48,018 bases of DNA from a virus, in IMG/VR virus record IMGVR_UViG_3300030329_004197, positions 1-48,018 of that record; one strand, 5' to 3'. Below the pieces are notes generated by a model. The model saw only the letters and a program-made list of their open reading frames with translations. It was not told the DNA's origin and did no database searches. Shown one piece after another: positions 42,650-48,018 of this stretch (position 1 is its first letter; each line of letters opens with the position of its first letter). Position numbers and translations under genes: made by a program.

Positions 42650-42858
42650 TTATTCTCCTTTATTATTACTGATTTCTTTATTTCTATTTTTTCTTCAATC
42701 CATTCAATATGGCGCTGATTTATCTCTCTTGTATTGTATAAAATATCCTCAGCATATCCATCATTGAAGGCTTCCATTTGGGCTATATATACATCTGAAT
42801 TACGTATTTCACTTTTTAGTTTATCTAATAATTCCATAAGTATTTGTTCTGCTGTCAT
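42646..42858 (-). CDS. Small helical protein
   Basis: A 70-residue product with two helices (AEQILMELLDKLKSEIRNSD and REINQRHIEWIEEKIEIKKS). Ribosome site aggaggta. Function unknown. Confidence 0.6.
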   Translation of the reverse strand: MTAEQILMELLDKLKSEIRNSDVYIAQMEAFNDGYAEDILYNTREINQRHIEWIEEKIEIKKSVIIKENK

Positions 42859-43023
42859 TTATACCTCCTGTTTATTTATAAACTCTTGCTTCATTCTTGC
42901 ATATGTTTCTTCATCAGTTGCATCAATAAGTCCACCTGATATTATTCCAAGACATATACCTGCTGCTTTGTCTTTATTCATTCCATCTTTTACATATTCT
43001 TTATATACTTCTGATATTTTCAT
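42859..43023 (-). CDS. Small hypothetical protein
   Basis: A 54-residue frame, start at 43023, overlapping the previous stop by 4 bp (ATGA) with aaggaga upstream. Sequence: helix KISEVYKEYVKDGMNKDKAA, then GICLGIISGGLIDATDEETY. Function unknown. Confidence 0.6.
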   Translation of the reverse strand: MKISEVYKEYVKDGMNKDKAAGICLGIISGGLIDATDEETYARMKQEFINKQEV

Positions 43024-43208
43024 TCGTTCTCCTTTTTGCTTATTACTGATATTATATCATTTACTCTTTCTCTGAAATGAGATACAGTTATGCTACCATT
43101 CCATTCCAAATTAGCCAACTCTCTGATATGGTTAAATGCTTCTTTATAATCAATACTTGTATACATTTTATTTAAATCAACTATTACTTTCTTTTCTGTT
43201 TTTGTCAT
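43020..43208 (-). CDS. Small hypothetical protein
   Basis: A 62-residue product with start at the previous stop (1-bp overlap). Helical with charged surface; phrase DLNKMYTSIDYKEAFNHIRE. Function unknown. Confidence 0.6.
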   Translation of the reverse strand: MTKTEKKVIVDLNKMYTSIDYKEAFNHIRELANLEWNGSITVSHFRERVNDIISVISKKENE

Positions 43209-43522
43209 TACACAAACCTCCCTTCAAGGTATTCAATTGGATAATCAGGATAATGTTTGTGTAGTTCTTCTACAAGTTGATTGTATTCGCCTACTGTAAA
43301 ATCAGTCAAATCAGATACATCTACCCAATTATCTTTAGTACCATCTTTAAATGTACTTCTACAGTTCAAATATATATTATCTTTCCATTCATAGACAGCA
43401 AACTCCATTTCTGATATTTTAATGATTGGATACTTTTCTTTGCGATACACAGTCCTTTCTTTTAGCGATTTATCAAGTTCATCATCAGTCATCGCATTGA
43501 TTATATCTTGCACTTTCTTCAT
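43208..43522 (-). CDS. Hypothetical protein with M[ST]DDEL N-terminus
   Basis: A 104-residue product. Its beginning (IINAMTDDELDKSLKERTVY) resembles that of the upstream gene (MNMLSDDELREALMKRKQYK). The remainder is beta-rich (EFAVYEWKDNIYLNCRSTFK). The shared N-terminal pattern hints at a duplicated interaction helix. Ribosome site aaggaga. Confidence 0.6.
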   Translation of the reverse strand: MKKVQDIINAMTDDELDKSLKERTVYRKEKYPIIKISEMEFAVYEWKDNIYLNCRSTFKDGTKDNWVDVSDLTDFTVGEYNQLVEELHKHYPDYPIEYLEGRFV

Positions 43523-43550
43523 ACAGTCTCCTTTTCTTTTTATTCTTCTG

Positions 43551-43766
43551 TTATTTATATTCCCTTTGTTTTCTCATATCGTCAATTAAAGGAATCAGCA
43601 TACCTTTTATATCTTTTATTTCAGCTCCTTCATCGCAAGTCTGTAAAATTCCTGAAACTCGCTTTTCAAAATGTTCCATAACTTTGTATTGTTTCCTTTT
43701 CATTAATGCTTCTCTTAACTCATCATCAGACAGCATGTTCATTCTTTCTTGTAGTGTTGGCTTCAT
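43551..43766 (-). CDS. Small hypothetical protein downstream of element B
   Basis: A 71-residue product, start 24 nt after element B, with an aaaaggagg ribosome site. Helical; N-terminal pattern LSDDELREALMKRKQY as in the next gene. Function unknown. Its expression could be controlled by element B. Confidence 0.6.
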   Translation of the reverse strand: MKPTLQERMNMLSDDELREALMKRKQYKVMEHFEKRVSGILQTCDEGAEIKDIKGMLIPLIDDMRKQREYK

Positions 43767-43790
43767 ATAGCCTCCTTTTCTTTTAATTCT

Positions 43791-43882
43791 GTGAGAGCCT
43801 CACATATTCCTTTGCCTTTCGCCGCCAGACTTATTTGTATGCTGTTGTTCCAGGACTTACAGGACCAGTTATTGGCTCTCAC
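43791..43882 (-). ncRNA. Repeated 92-nt structured element, copy B
   Basis: Same organisation as copy A: 23-nt block (43795-43817), 33-nt variable core (43818-43850), 28-nt block (43851-43878). The ends pair perfectly over nine bases (gugaGAGCC with GGCUCucac). In the leftward RNA the last paired base lies 24 nt before the ATG at 43766. A hairpin with weak terminator character lies just upstream (43911-43942), so the element may start its own transcript or be read through. Confidence 0.7.
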
Positions 43883-43910
43883 AATTCCTTTTCCTTTTCT
43901 TTACAAATCA

Positions 43911-43942
43911 ATGGGGCAGGAAAAAAGGTAAAACCTACCCCA
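43911..43942 (-). terminator. Hairpin, possible weak terminator
   Basis: tggggcagg and cctacccca pair over nine bases with one wobble (G-U in the leftward RNA) around a T/A-rich loop. A T-poor tail follows leftward, so termination would be partial. It lies between the gene ending at 43960 and element B. Confidence 0.45.
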
Positions 43943-43959
43943 ACAAAATCTTACTGAAA

Positions 43960-44205
43960 TTATTTTCTTAAATCTTTAAGCAATACATTTGCTTCTACAA
44001 AATGTTTCTTACAGAAATATCCAAATAAATCTTCGTTGTTCTTTCCTTTCCAGAATAATACTTCCTTACCATTTGATTGAAATTGCTTTCCACAAGCTTT
44101 GCAATTCCTTTTCTTTGGTGTTAATACAATACTAATTGTTCCATCATAGTTAGTTGTTTTACTGATTTTATAATCAGTTTCTTTTACTTGTAAATCTAAT
44201 TGCAT
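43960..44205 (-). CDS. Small zinc-finger-like protein
   Basis: An 81-residue product; start at 44205 chosen because the ggagg site would fall inside the longer form. CKAC (about 36-39) and FCKKH (about 66-70) could bind one zinc ion. The N-terminus is beta-rich (TDYKISKTTNYDGTISIVLT). Located between two hairpin terminators. Function unknown. Confidence 0.6.
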   Translation of the reverse strand: MQLDLQVKETDYKISKTTNYDGTISIVLTPKKRNCKACGKQFQSNGKEVLFWKGKNNEDLFGYFCKKHFVEANVLLKDLRK

Positions 44206-44241
44206 AATTGCCTCCAATATTAATTTCCACTATATAACAAA

Positions 44242-44273
44242 AAACCCTACTCAAAATTAATTGAATAGGGTTT
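44242..44273 (-). terminator. Intrinsic terminator
   Basis: aaaccctactcaa and ttgaatagggttt form a long stem (one mismatch) around a six-base loop. Read leftward it is followed by a run of T (ttttttgtt), the classic form. It would end the transcript of the gene at 44298-44759. The other direction has a weaker T run. Confidence 0.75.
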
Positions 44274-44297
44274 ATTGTTTTTATTTGTTGGTATTAC

Positions 44298-44759
44298 TTA
44301 CTTGTTATCTTTTGAAACTACATCTTTAAAAAAGATTGTTTGTCCATTCTTGCTAACATAAATTGCTTGTTGTGTGTTGAAACCTTGTAAGTAAATTTGT
44401 TGTTTTCCTATTTGAAAACCTTCTTCTACTTTGCCTTCTTCACCAAACTCGCAATTGTCTTTTGGTAACACCAATTGATAACCATTTATTTCTTTTGCTA
44501 TAACTTTGTTTGTTTTTTGGTTTCTATGTTGCACTATTGTATTGCCTATTTCATAATAATACTCTGAAAATTCTTTGCATAGTGTTTCGTGAATAACCTC
44601 ATTCAAACGCGCTTGTATAACTTGCTTAAGAGAGTTTTTTGTTGCTTTGGCTTTGGTTGTTGTTGTTGGAACACTCAAACCCATTTTTTTCGCTAACTCT
44701 TCTCTTGTTAAAAGGTTGTTATTTGTTACTGATTTTGTATCTTGTTTTGTGTTTTTCAT
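44298..44759 (-). CDS. First leftward gene, hypothetical
   Basis: A 153-residue product with its own terminator, next to the divergent promoter region. The N-terminus (NNLLTREELAKKMGLSVPTT, 13-32) resembles a short helix-turn-helix; the rest is mixed. It may be an early protein that acts on host transcription or replication. No family recognised. Ribosome site aaggag. Confidence 0.6.
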   Translation of the reverse strand: MKNTKQDTKSVTNNNLLTREELAKKMGLSVPTTTTKAKATKNSLKQVIQARLNEVIHETLCKEFSEYYYEIGNTIVQHRNQKTNKVIAKEINGYQLVLPKDNCEFGEEGKVEEGFQIGKQQIYLQGFNTQQAIYVSKNGQTIFFKDVVSKDNK

Positions 44760-44937
44760 AAATAAACACTCCTTTTTTTTCTTTTAGTTATCATTATTTC
44801 AAAAAGCTTGTGCCGATGCACAACTAATATTAAACATAATAAATAATATAAACAATAAAAAAAATATAAAATATATTGTTTTATATATATATATGTTGTT
44901 ATATTCTATAAAATCAATTTAAAAGGGAGATGAAAAA
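44760..44937. promoter_or_regulatory. Divergent early control region
   Basis: About 180 bp between the leftward gene at 44759 and the rightward gene at 44938. It holds a perfect inverted repeat ttgtgc-cgat-gcacaa (44808-44823), a likely operator or short hairpin, and an A/T-rich rightward promoter candidate: ttgttt (44876-44881), 18-base spacer, tatatt (44900-44905). The element atatgttgttatat (44891-44904) recurs at the recombination promoter. No leftward promoter can be fixed. Confidence 0.45.
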
Positions 44938-45120
44938 ATGATTAACGTAAATTCTAAAAGGTATTATGTAACTAAATCAAAGTATCCAATCGCCGATAAA
45001 TACTCACTTGAAGGCTCGTTGAATAGATATAATAAAGAGTTATTCGATATAGAAGTATTTGACAAGGGCAAGAGTTATTTGGTAATTGTTACACCTAAAA
45101 TAGATGTAGAGGAGGTATAA
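44938..45120 (+). CDS. Small hypothetical protein, first rightward early gene
   Basis: A 60-residue product with an aaggaga site. Basic N-terminus (MINVNSKRYYVTKSKYPI) and beta ending (KSYLVIVTPKIDVEEV). Opens a three-gene operon. Function unknown. Confidence 0.6.
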   Translation: MINVNSKRYYVTKSKYPIADKYSLEGSLNRYNKELFDIEVFDKGKSYLVIVTPKIDVEEV

Positions 45121-45121
45121 A

Positions 45122-45460
45122 ATGAATATTAAAGATATTGATGATGTAGTTGATGTATTGAATGGCATGGAAAATAAGATAAAACATATTAAAACATTGT
45201 TAAAAACTAAAGATGAACAAATTTTAACAATATGTCATGGATTGACTAATTTAAAAGAATTAGTAGAAAATAATAATGATAATCTTGCAAAAAAAACAAG
45301 GGAAGAAAATTCATTAATTGATTTATGTGCTAATAAAGTTATTAAATTGGTTAATAAATATCATTATTTAGTGGGTGAAGATGGTATTGGAAAAGATAAC
45401 GAATACTTTAAAGATGATGTTAAAAGAATACTAGCAAAACATATTAACTTAAATGATTAA
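45122..45460 (+). CDS. Hypothetical coiled-coil protein
   Basis: A 112-residue product with a ribosome site gagg one base after the previous stop. Residues 5-55 form a heptad helix; the C-terminus is basic and acidic mixed (YFKDDVKRILAKHINL). Function unknown. Confidence 0.6.
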   Translation: MNIKDIDDVVDVLNGMENKIKHIKTLLKTKDEQILTICHGLTNLKELVENNNDNLAKKTREENSLIDLCANKVIKLVNKYHYLVGEDGIGKDNEYFKDDVKRILAKHINLND

Positions 45461-45471
45461 AGGGGGTTTGA

Positions 45472-45657
45472 ATGCTTACAAGAAAACATTATAGAATGAT
45501 TGCAAGAGCAATAGATACTAACACTATAAATAATAAAGGTATATTATTAATTGATAAAGAAGAGTTGATAAAAGATTTATGTGGTGGGTTTCAAATTGAT
45601 AATAAATTATTTAATCGCGATAAGTTTGTTAATGCTTGTAGTGGGCATCCTATGTAG
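45472..45657 (+). CDS. LTRKHY-family small phage protein
   Basis: A 61-residue product (MLTRKHYRMIARAIDTNTIN..., then GGFQIDNKLFNRDKFVNACS). This pattern (LTRKHY..IA..I, DN..F.R.KF..AC) is one I know from small proteins of many marine phages, without known function. Ribosome site ggggg. Ends 34 bp before a terminator hairpin. Confidence 0.7.
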   Translation: MLTRKHYRMIARAIDTNTINNKGILLIDKEELIKDLCGGFQIDNKLFNRDKFVNACSGHPM

Positions 45658-45690
45658 ATAGTATCTCGCCGAATTATGTAGTACAATTAG

Positions 45691-45709
45691 AGCCACACTT
45701 GTTGTGGCT
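45691..45709 (+). terminator. Terminator hairpin after early operon
   Basis: agccaca and tgtggct pair perfectly around five bases (cttgt). A T-rich but broken tail (ttgttgtatg) follows. It would end the three-gene rightward transcript. Confidence 0.6.
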
Positions 45710-46046
45710 TTGTTGTATGTAGTAGTTCTAAACCTTTTCCAATAAAAATAGTGTAATTAAGATATAATTATAATTAAACCTAAATTTCAACCTAATTGTA
45801 CCCCCTATGGAGCAATTCAACGGGGGGGATGCCAAGAAAGAAATACCCACACCCATTCTAATGCTATTTTTCAAGTTTTGTAACAAAATCATGACTTTTC
45901 TTTTTTTATTTTACTTTTTTTCTTTTATTATTAGGTTATTATTATATAGTATTATTATATAGTATTATTATAATAATATAAATATAATCAAATAAATGAG
46001 AAAGTCAAGTATTTTTATTTTTGGATAATTTTTATTATATTTTATC
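45710..46046. other. AT-rich non-coding region before small terminase
   Basis: No convincing gene over about 340 bp. It contains ccccc (45801-45805) facing ggggggg (45822-45828), a striking G/C spike in A/T-rich DNA, and A/T repeats at 45937-45972. It lies right upstream of the small terminase, where packaging sites are often found, and could hold a promoter, an origin or the packaging site. Confidence 0.55.
45937..45972. repeat. 13-bp tandem repeat
   Basis: tattattatatag occurs at 45937-45949 and 45950-45962, with a partial third copy at 45963-45972. The strand melts easily. Such repeats may be binding sites of the small terminase or replication proteins, or simple AT slippage. Confidence 0.8.
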
Positions 46047-46814
46047 ATGGAATTCAAAGAAATCAAAGGTAAAAAGCACTATTTATATGAATCAATAGAG
46101 GAATTTAATGTTTTCTGTCCTGATGCTAAGGTGGTTGGTGATTGGCGGAATGGACTTGAGGGCGAATGGATATATACTGATGATGATTATATATGCCAAA
46201 TACTTAGACGTTCACGATTATCCCATCCTGGTTATAAAACACCAAGAACATTGATTAGGACTGTTTGTGGTTCTTTCATTGTTGAGCAAAAAACACATCA
46301 AATGCTTGGTGATAATGGTGTTGCTGAGAATATATATGCCTTTTCGGGGAATTATGAAGCAATCTATGATAGACAAAACAATCGTAAACTCAATAATCGT
46401 GAGTTTTTATTCGCTAGATACGTGGCTGCGGGTGAAAATACCTTAAAAGCTTATAAAAAAGCCTACCCAAAGGCTAAAGACGAGAAATATATTAAAAAAA
46501 AGACTAATTCTTTATTACAAAAAGAGGAAATAAGAACAATGGTTAAGGAAGAAATAAAAAAAATCCTTCAAGAAGAAGGTGTAACCCCTGAATGGATTAT
46601 CGGTCAATATAAAGACATTGCAAGTATCTCTGACAGAGACTCTGATAGACTTCGTTCCTTAGAAGCTTTATCAAAAATCTCTGGATTATTTGAAACAGAG
46701 AAGAAACAAGAACAATTAACTGTTTGGGCGGGATTTAGTGACGAACAAATGGAGGCTTTACAAGGTGGACAAAAAGCAAAACTTCTTGCACACAAAGAAA
46801 AAGAAGGAAAATAA
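46047..46814 (+). CDS. terS: Terminase small subunit
   Basis: A 255-residue product. The central stretch FLFARYVAAGENTLKAYKKAYP (about 117-138) and the following LLQKEEIRTMVKEEI fit the helix-turn-helix and helical hairpin of terminase small subunits, which recognise packaging sites. The N-terminal 100 residues form an extra beta-rich domain. Its place before endolysin and large terminase agrees. There is no strong ribosome site, so the leader may be weak. Confidence 0.75.
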   Translation: MEFKEIKGKKHYLYESIEEFNVFCPDAKVVGDWRNGLEGEWIYTDDDYICQILRRSRLSHPGYKTPRTLIRTVCGSFIVEQKTHQMLGDNGVAENIYAFSGNYEAIYDRQNNRKLNNREFLFARYVAAGENTLKAYKKAYPKAKDEKYIKKKTNSLLQKEEIRTMVKEEIKKILQEEGVTPEWIIGQYKDIASISDRDSDRLRSLEALSKISGLFETEKKQEQLTVWAGFSDEQMEALQGGQKAKLLAHKEKEGK

Positions 46815-47007
46815 AGAAGATTTATGCCCTGTTTGTGATGGTGACCTCTATTATAATGATGAATTTACCCAAAGAATAGGAATAATCAACACTACTGGCG
46901 ACCATGAGGTATTAGGGTGGATATGTCCACACTGTAAATCGGAATTTGATAATTCCAATAAAGTTATGTATATTTATGGCGAGAATTTTAGCTCAGGAAA
47001 CGCATAA
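46765..47007 (+). CDS. Zinc-ribbon protein overlapping terminase
   Basis: An 80-residue product starting at GTG (46765), nine bases after ggagg; an alternative GTG at 46738 has no site. It overlaps the terminase gene by 50 bp. CPVCDG and CPHCKSE form a zinc ribbon. The N-terminus is Lys-rich. It shares its stop base with the next start. Role unknown, perhaps a DNA- or RNA-binding helper. Confidence 0.6.
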   Translation: MDKKQNFLHTKKKKENKEDLCPVCDGDLYYNDEFTQRIGIINTTGDHEVLGWICPHCKSEFDNSNKVMYIYGENFSSGNA

Positions 47008-47156
47008 TGCAAAAAAAATTAGAAATAAAATATAATTATACAGCCACAGATGATTTCACGAATCCCCAAAAACCTCGTTTTATATATAGTCTTCCTTTAC
47101 ATCATGATACATTTGTGGCTGTTGATTGTAGTTATTTGCCTAGGTTTGAGAAATAA
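47007..47156 (+). CDS. Small hypothetical protein
   Basis: A 49-residue frame whose start and stop each share one base with the neighbouring genes (TAATG at both ends). It contains LEIKYNYTATDDFTNPQKPR and a Phe/Val-rich ending. Tight coupling supports translation. Function unknown. Confidence 0.65.
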   Translation: MQKKLEIKYNYTATDDFTNPQKPRFIYSLPLHHDTFVAVDCSYLPRFEK

Positions 47157-47548
47157 TGCCTAAATTTGGTAAAAAAAGTAAAGTACGTTTATTATCTTGT
47201 GATTATAGGTTACAAAATGTTTTTAAAGAAGTAATCAAATATGTTGATTGTAGTGTATTGGAAGGACATAGAGATGGGGAGAGGCAAAATAAATTATATG
47301 AAGAAGGAAAAACAAAAGTTAAATACCCAAATGGTAGACATAATGCTAAACCAAGTAGAGCTGTTGATGTTGTTCCTTATCCTGTTGATTGGGATGATAG
47401 GGAGCGGTTTCATTTATTTGCTGGGTTTGTTTTAGGCATAGCAAGGTCTATGGGTATAAAACTTCGTTGGGGTGGTGATTGGAATATGAATTTTGAGGTA
47501 GATGACAATAAATTTGATGATTTTCCTCATTTTGAATTAAAGGAGTAA
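47156..47548 (+). CDS. Endolysin, M15-type peptidase (L-alanyl-D-glutamate type)
   Basis: A 130-residue product with the VanY/M15 pattern: VLEGHRDGERQNKLYEEGKT (34-53), GRHNAKPSRAVDVVPY (60-75) with zinc ligands H62 and D71, and the terminal PHFEL (H125). Such enzymes cut the peptide part of peptidoglycan at lysis. No signal peptide is visible, so export needs a holin. The nearest holin candidates are the 49-residue protein at 13403 and, less surely, the gene right downstream. Confidence 0.85.
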   Translation: MPKFGKKSKVRLLSCDYRLQNVFKEVIKYVDCSVLEGHRDGERQNKLYEEGKTKVKYPNGRHNAKPSRAVDVVPYPVDWDDRERFHLFAGFVLGIARSMGIKLRWGGDWNMNFEVDDNKFDDFPHFELKE

Positions 47549-47549
47549 T

Positions 47550-48018
47550 ATGGAAGAAAAAAATATATTAGAAAGTATTATAGATTACATTAAACCAAAG
47601 GCACATGACGCAATTGATGCTGTGACCGAGGCTTGGGAGCAAACTCAATCACAGCCTAGTCAAATAGGGAATTTGCCACCAGAAGTAGAGAATATTGTCC
47701 AAGGCCTTGTTACAGGGATGGTAGGTGGAGGTGGCTCAGCAAAGGGAGTAGATGTAATAAAAAAGATTTTAAAAAGAAATGATAAAGGACTTGAAGCTTT
47801 AAAATCAGCTCAAAAAGAAGCGATTAATTATAGTAGAATATTACCACAGACGGCAAAAAAACAACCTGCTCGAGAACTTTCACAAGAACTAATTGCTCTT
47901 CTTTCTGGTGGAGCAGGTGCAACAGGAGCTGCTGCTGGAATGACATATAAAGATAATCCTATTGTTAATTTTCTTTCCGAGCTCATGATGTCTGACCCTG
48001 ATATGTCTGATGCGGATA
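47550..48018 (+). CDS. 5' part of junction-spanning phage protein
   Basis: ATG at 47550, ribosome site aaggag, one base after the endolysin stop. The frame is open to the window end and continues at position 142 to the stop at 213-215, in total 180 residues. It has Gly-rich segments (LVTGMVGGGGSAKG; ALLSGGAGATGAAAG) and the phrase EAINYSR also found in the MshEN-like protein. It may be membrane-active or a virion component. No family recognised. Confidence 0.75.
   Translation, partial: MEEKNILESIIDYIKPKAHDAIDAVTEAWEQTQSQPSQIGNLPPEVENIVQGLVTGMVGGGGSAKGVDVIKKILKRNDKGLEALKSAQKEAINYSRILPQTAKKQPARELSQELIALLSGGAGATGAAAGMTYKDNPIVNFLSELMMSDPDMSDAD
47878..48018. repeat. Terminal overlap, right copy
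   Basis: Same sequence as 1-141 apart from tg at 47918-47919 (ca at 41-42). See the left copy. Two adjacent differences suggest that reads from two variants were joined, rather than an exact assembly overlap. Confidence 0.9.

Noticed and set aside
38085-43882. CRISPR or tRNA reading of the two repeated elements
   Set aside because: Only two copies, 5.7 kb apart, and no repeat-spacer array. The paired ends do not fit an acceptor stem with CCA, nor is there a T-loop.
38085-43882. Hammerhead or other self-cleaving ribozyme
   Set aside because: Neither strand shows the CUGAUGA and GAAA core, and I could not fit twister or pistol cores. Not excluded for unknown classes.
45829-45861. Ten-codon frame (MPRKKYPHPF) after the G run
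   Set aside because: Too short, and the G run is not a good ribosome site. It may be a remnant of a terminase start, but this cannot be shown.
1-48018. tRNA genes and prophage attachment sites
   Set aside because: No cloverleaf with the TTCGA loop was seen on reading, and there is no separate integrase or repressor. A tRNAscan run would be decisive.

Overview
The window is an AT-rich, tailed double-stranded DNA phage genome of podovirus type, essentially complete. The first 141 bases recur as the last 141 bases with two adjacent mismatches, so the molecule closes to a circle of 47,877 bp and one gene runs across the join. Strong GGAG-type ribosome binding sites, many stop/start overlaps and very short gaps are typical of phage. 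A secreted beta-barrel-like protein ending in Phe points to a Gram-negative (two-membrane) host; the style resembles uncultured marine phages, but the host cannot be named from the sequence. No DNA or RNA polymerase, tRNA, CRISPR array or free-standing integrase is visible, so a lytic phage relying on host polymerases is the simplest reading.

Layout. (1) A rightward morphogenesis block starts at the small terminase (46047), continues through a zinc-ribbon protein, an M15-type endolysin and the junction gene, and then from position 227 through large terminase, portal, scaffold-like protein, capsid, decoration-like proteins, head-tail connectors, a metallophosphoesterase, a membrane/outer-membrane cassette (10754-12612), a holin-like peptide, a very large tail nozzle protein, a repeat-containing fibre and four internal (ejection) proteins, the last 2,180 residues long. 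It ends at 30587. (2) A long leftward block (44759 down to 30584) meets it tail to tail with overlapping stop codons. It holds replication and recombination genes (DnaB-like helicase, N4/N6 DNA methyltransferase, RuvC-like resolvase, SSB-like protein, DUF1071 annealing protein, RecB/Cas4-type exonuclease, a second PD-(D/E)XK protein) and about 25 small accessory genes. (3) A short rightward operon of three small genes (44938-45657) diverges from it, ends at a hairpin terminator, and is followed by a 390-bp non-coding AT-rich region before the small terminase.

How the genes work together. The leftward block would prepare single-stranded ends (exonuclease), anneal them (DUF1071), coat them (SSB-like), load a helicase and resolve junctions, i.e. 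recombination-dependent replication on host polymerase. The rightward block builds a head with a P22/T7-like portal, nozzle and ejection apparatus.

The most unusual signals are: two 92-nt intergenic elements with near-identical flanks, equal-length variable cores and a covarying closing stem, each placed 24-25 nt before a leftward start codon; a second two-hairpin leader at 35244-35366; tyrosine-recombinase-like signatures inside the giant ejection protein; and a MshEN-like/transmembrane gene with an internal in-frame start, followed directly by a phage-encoded outer-membrane-barrel candidate.
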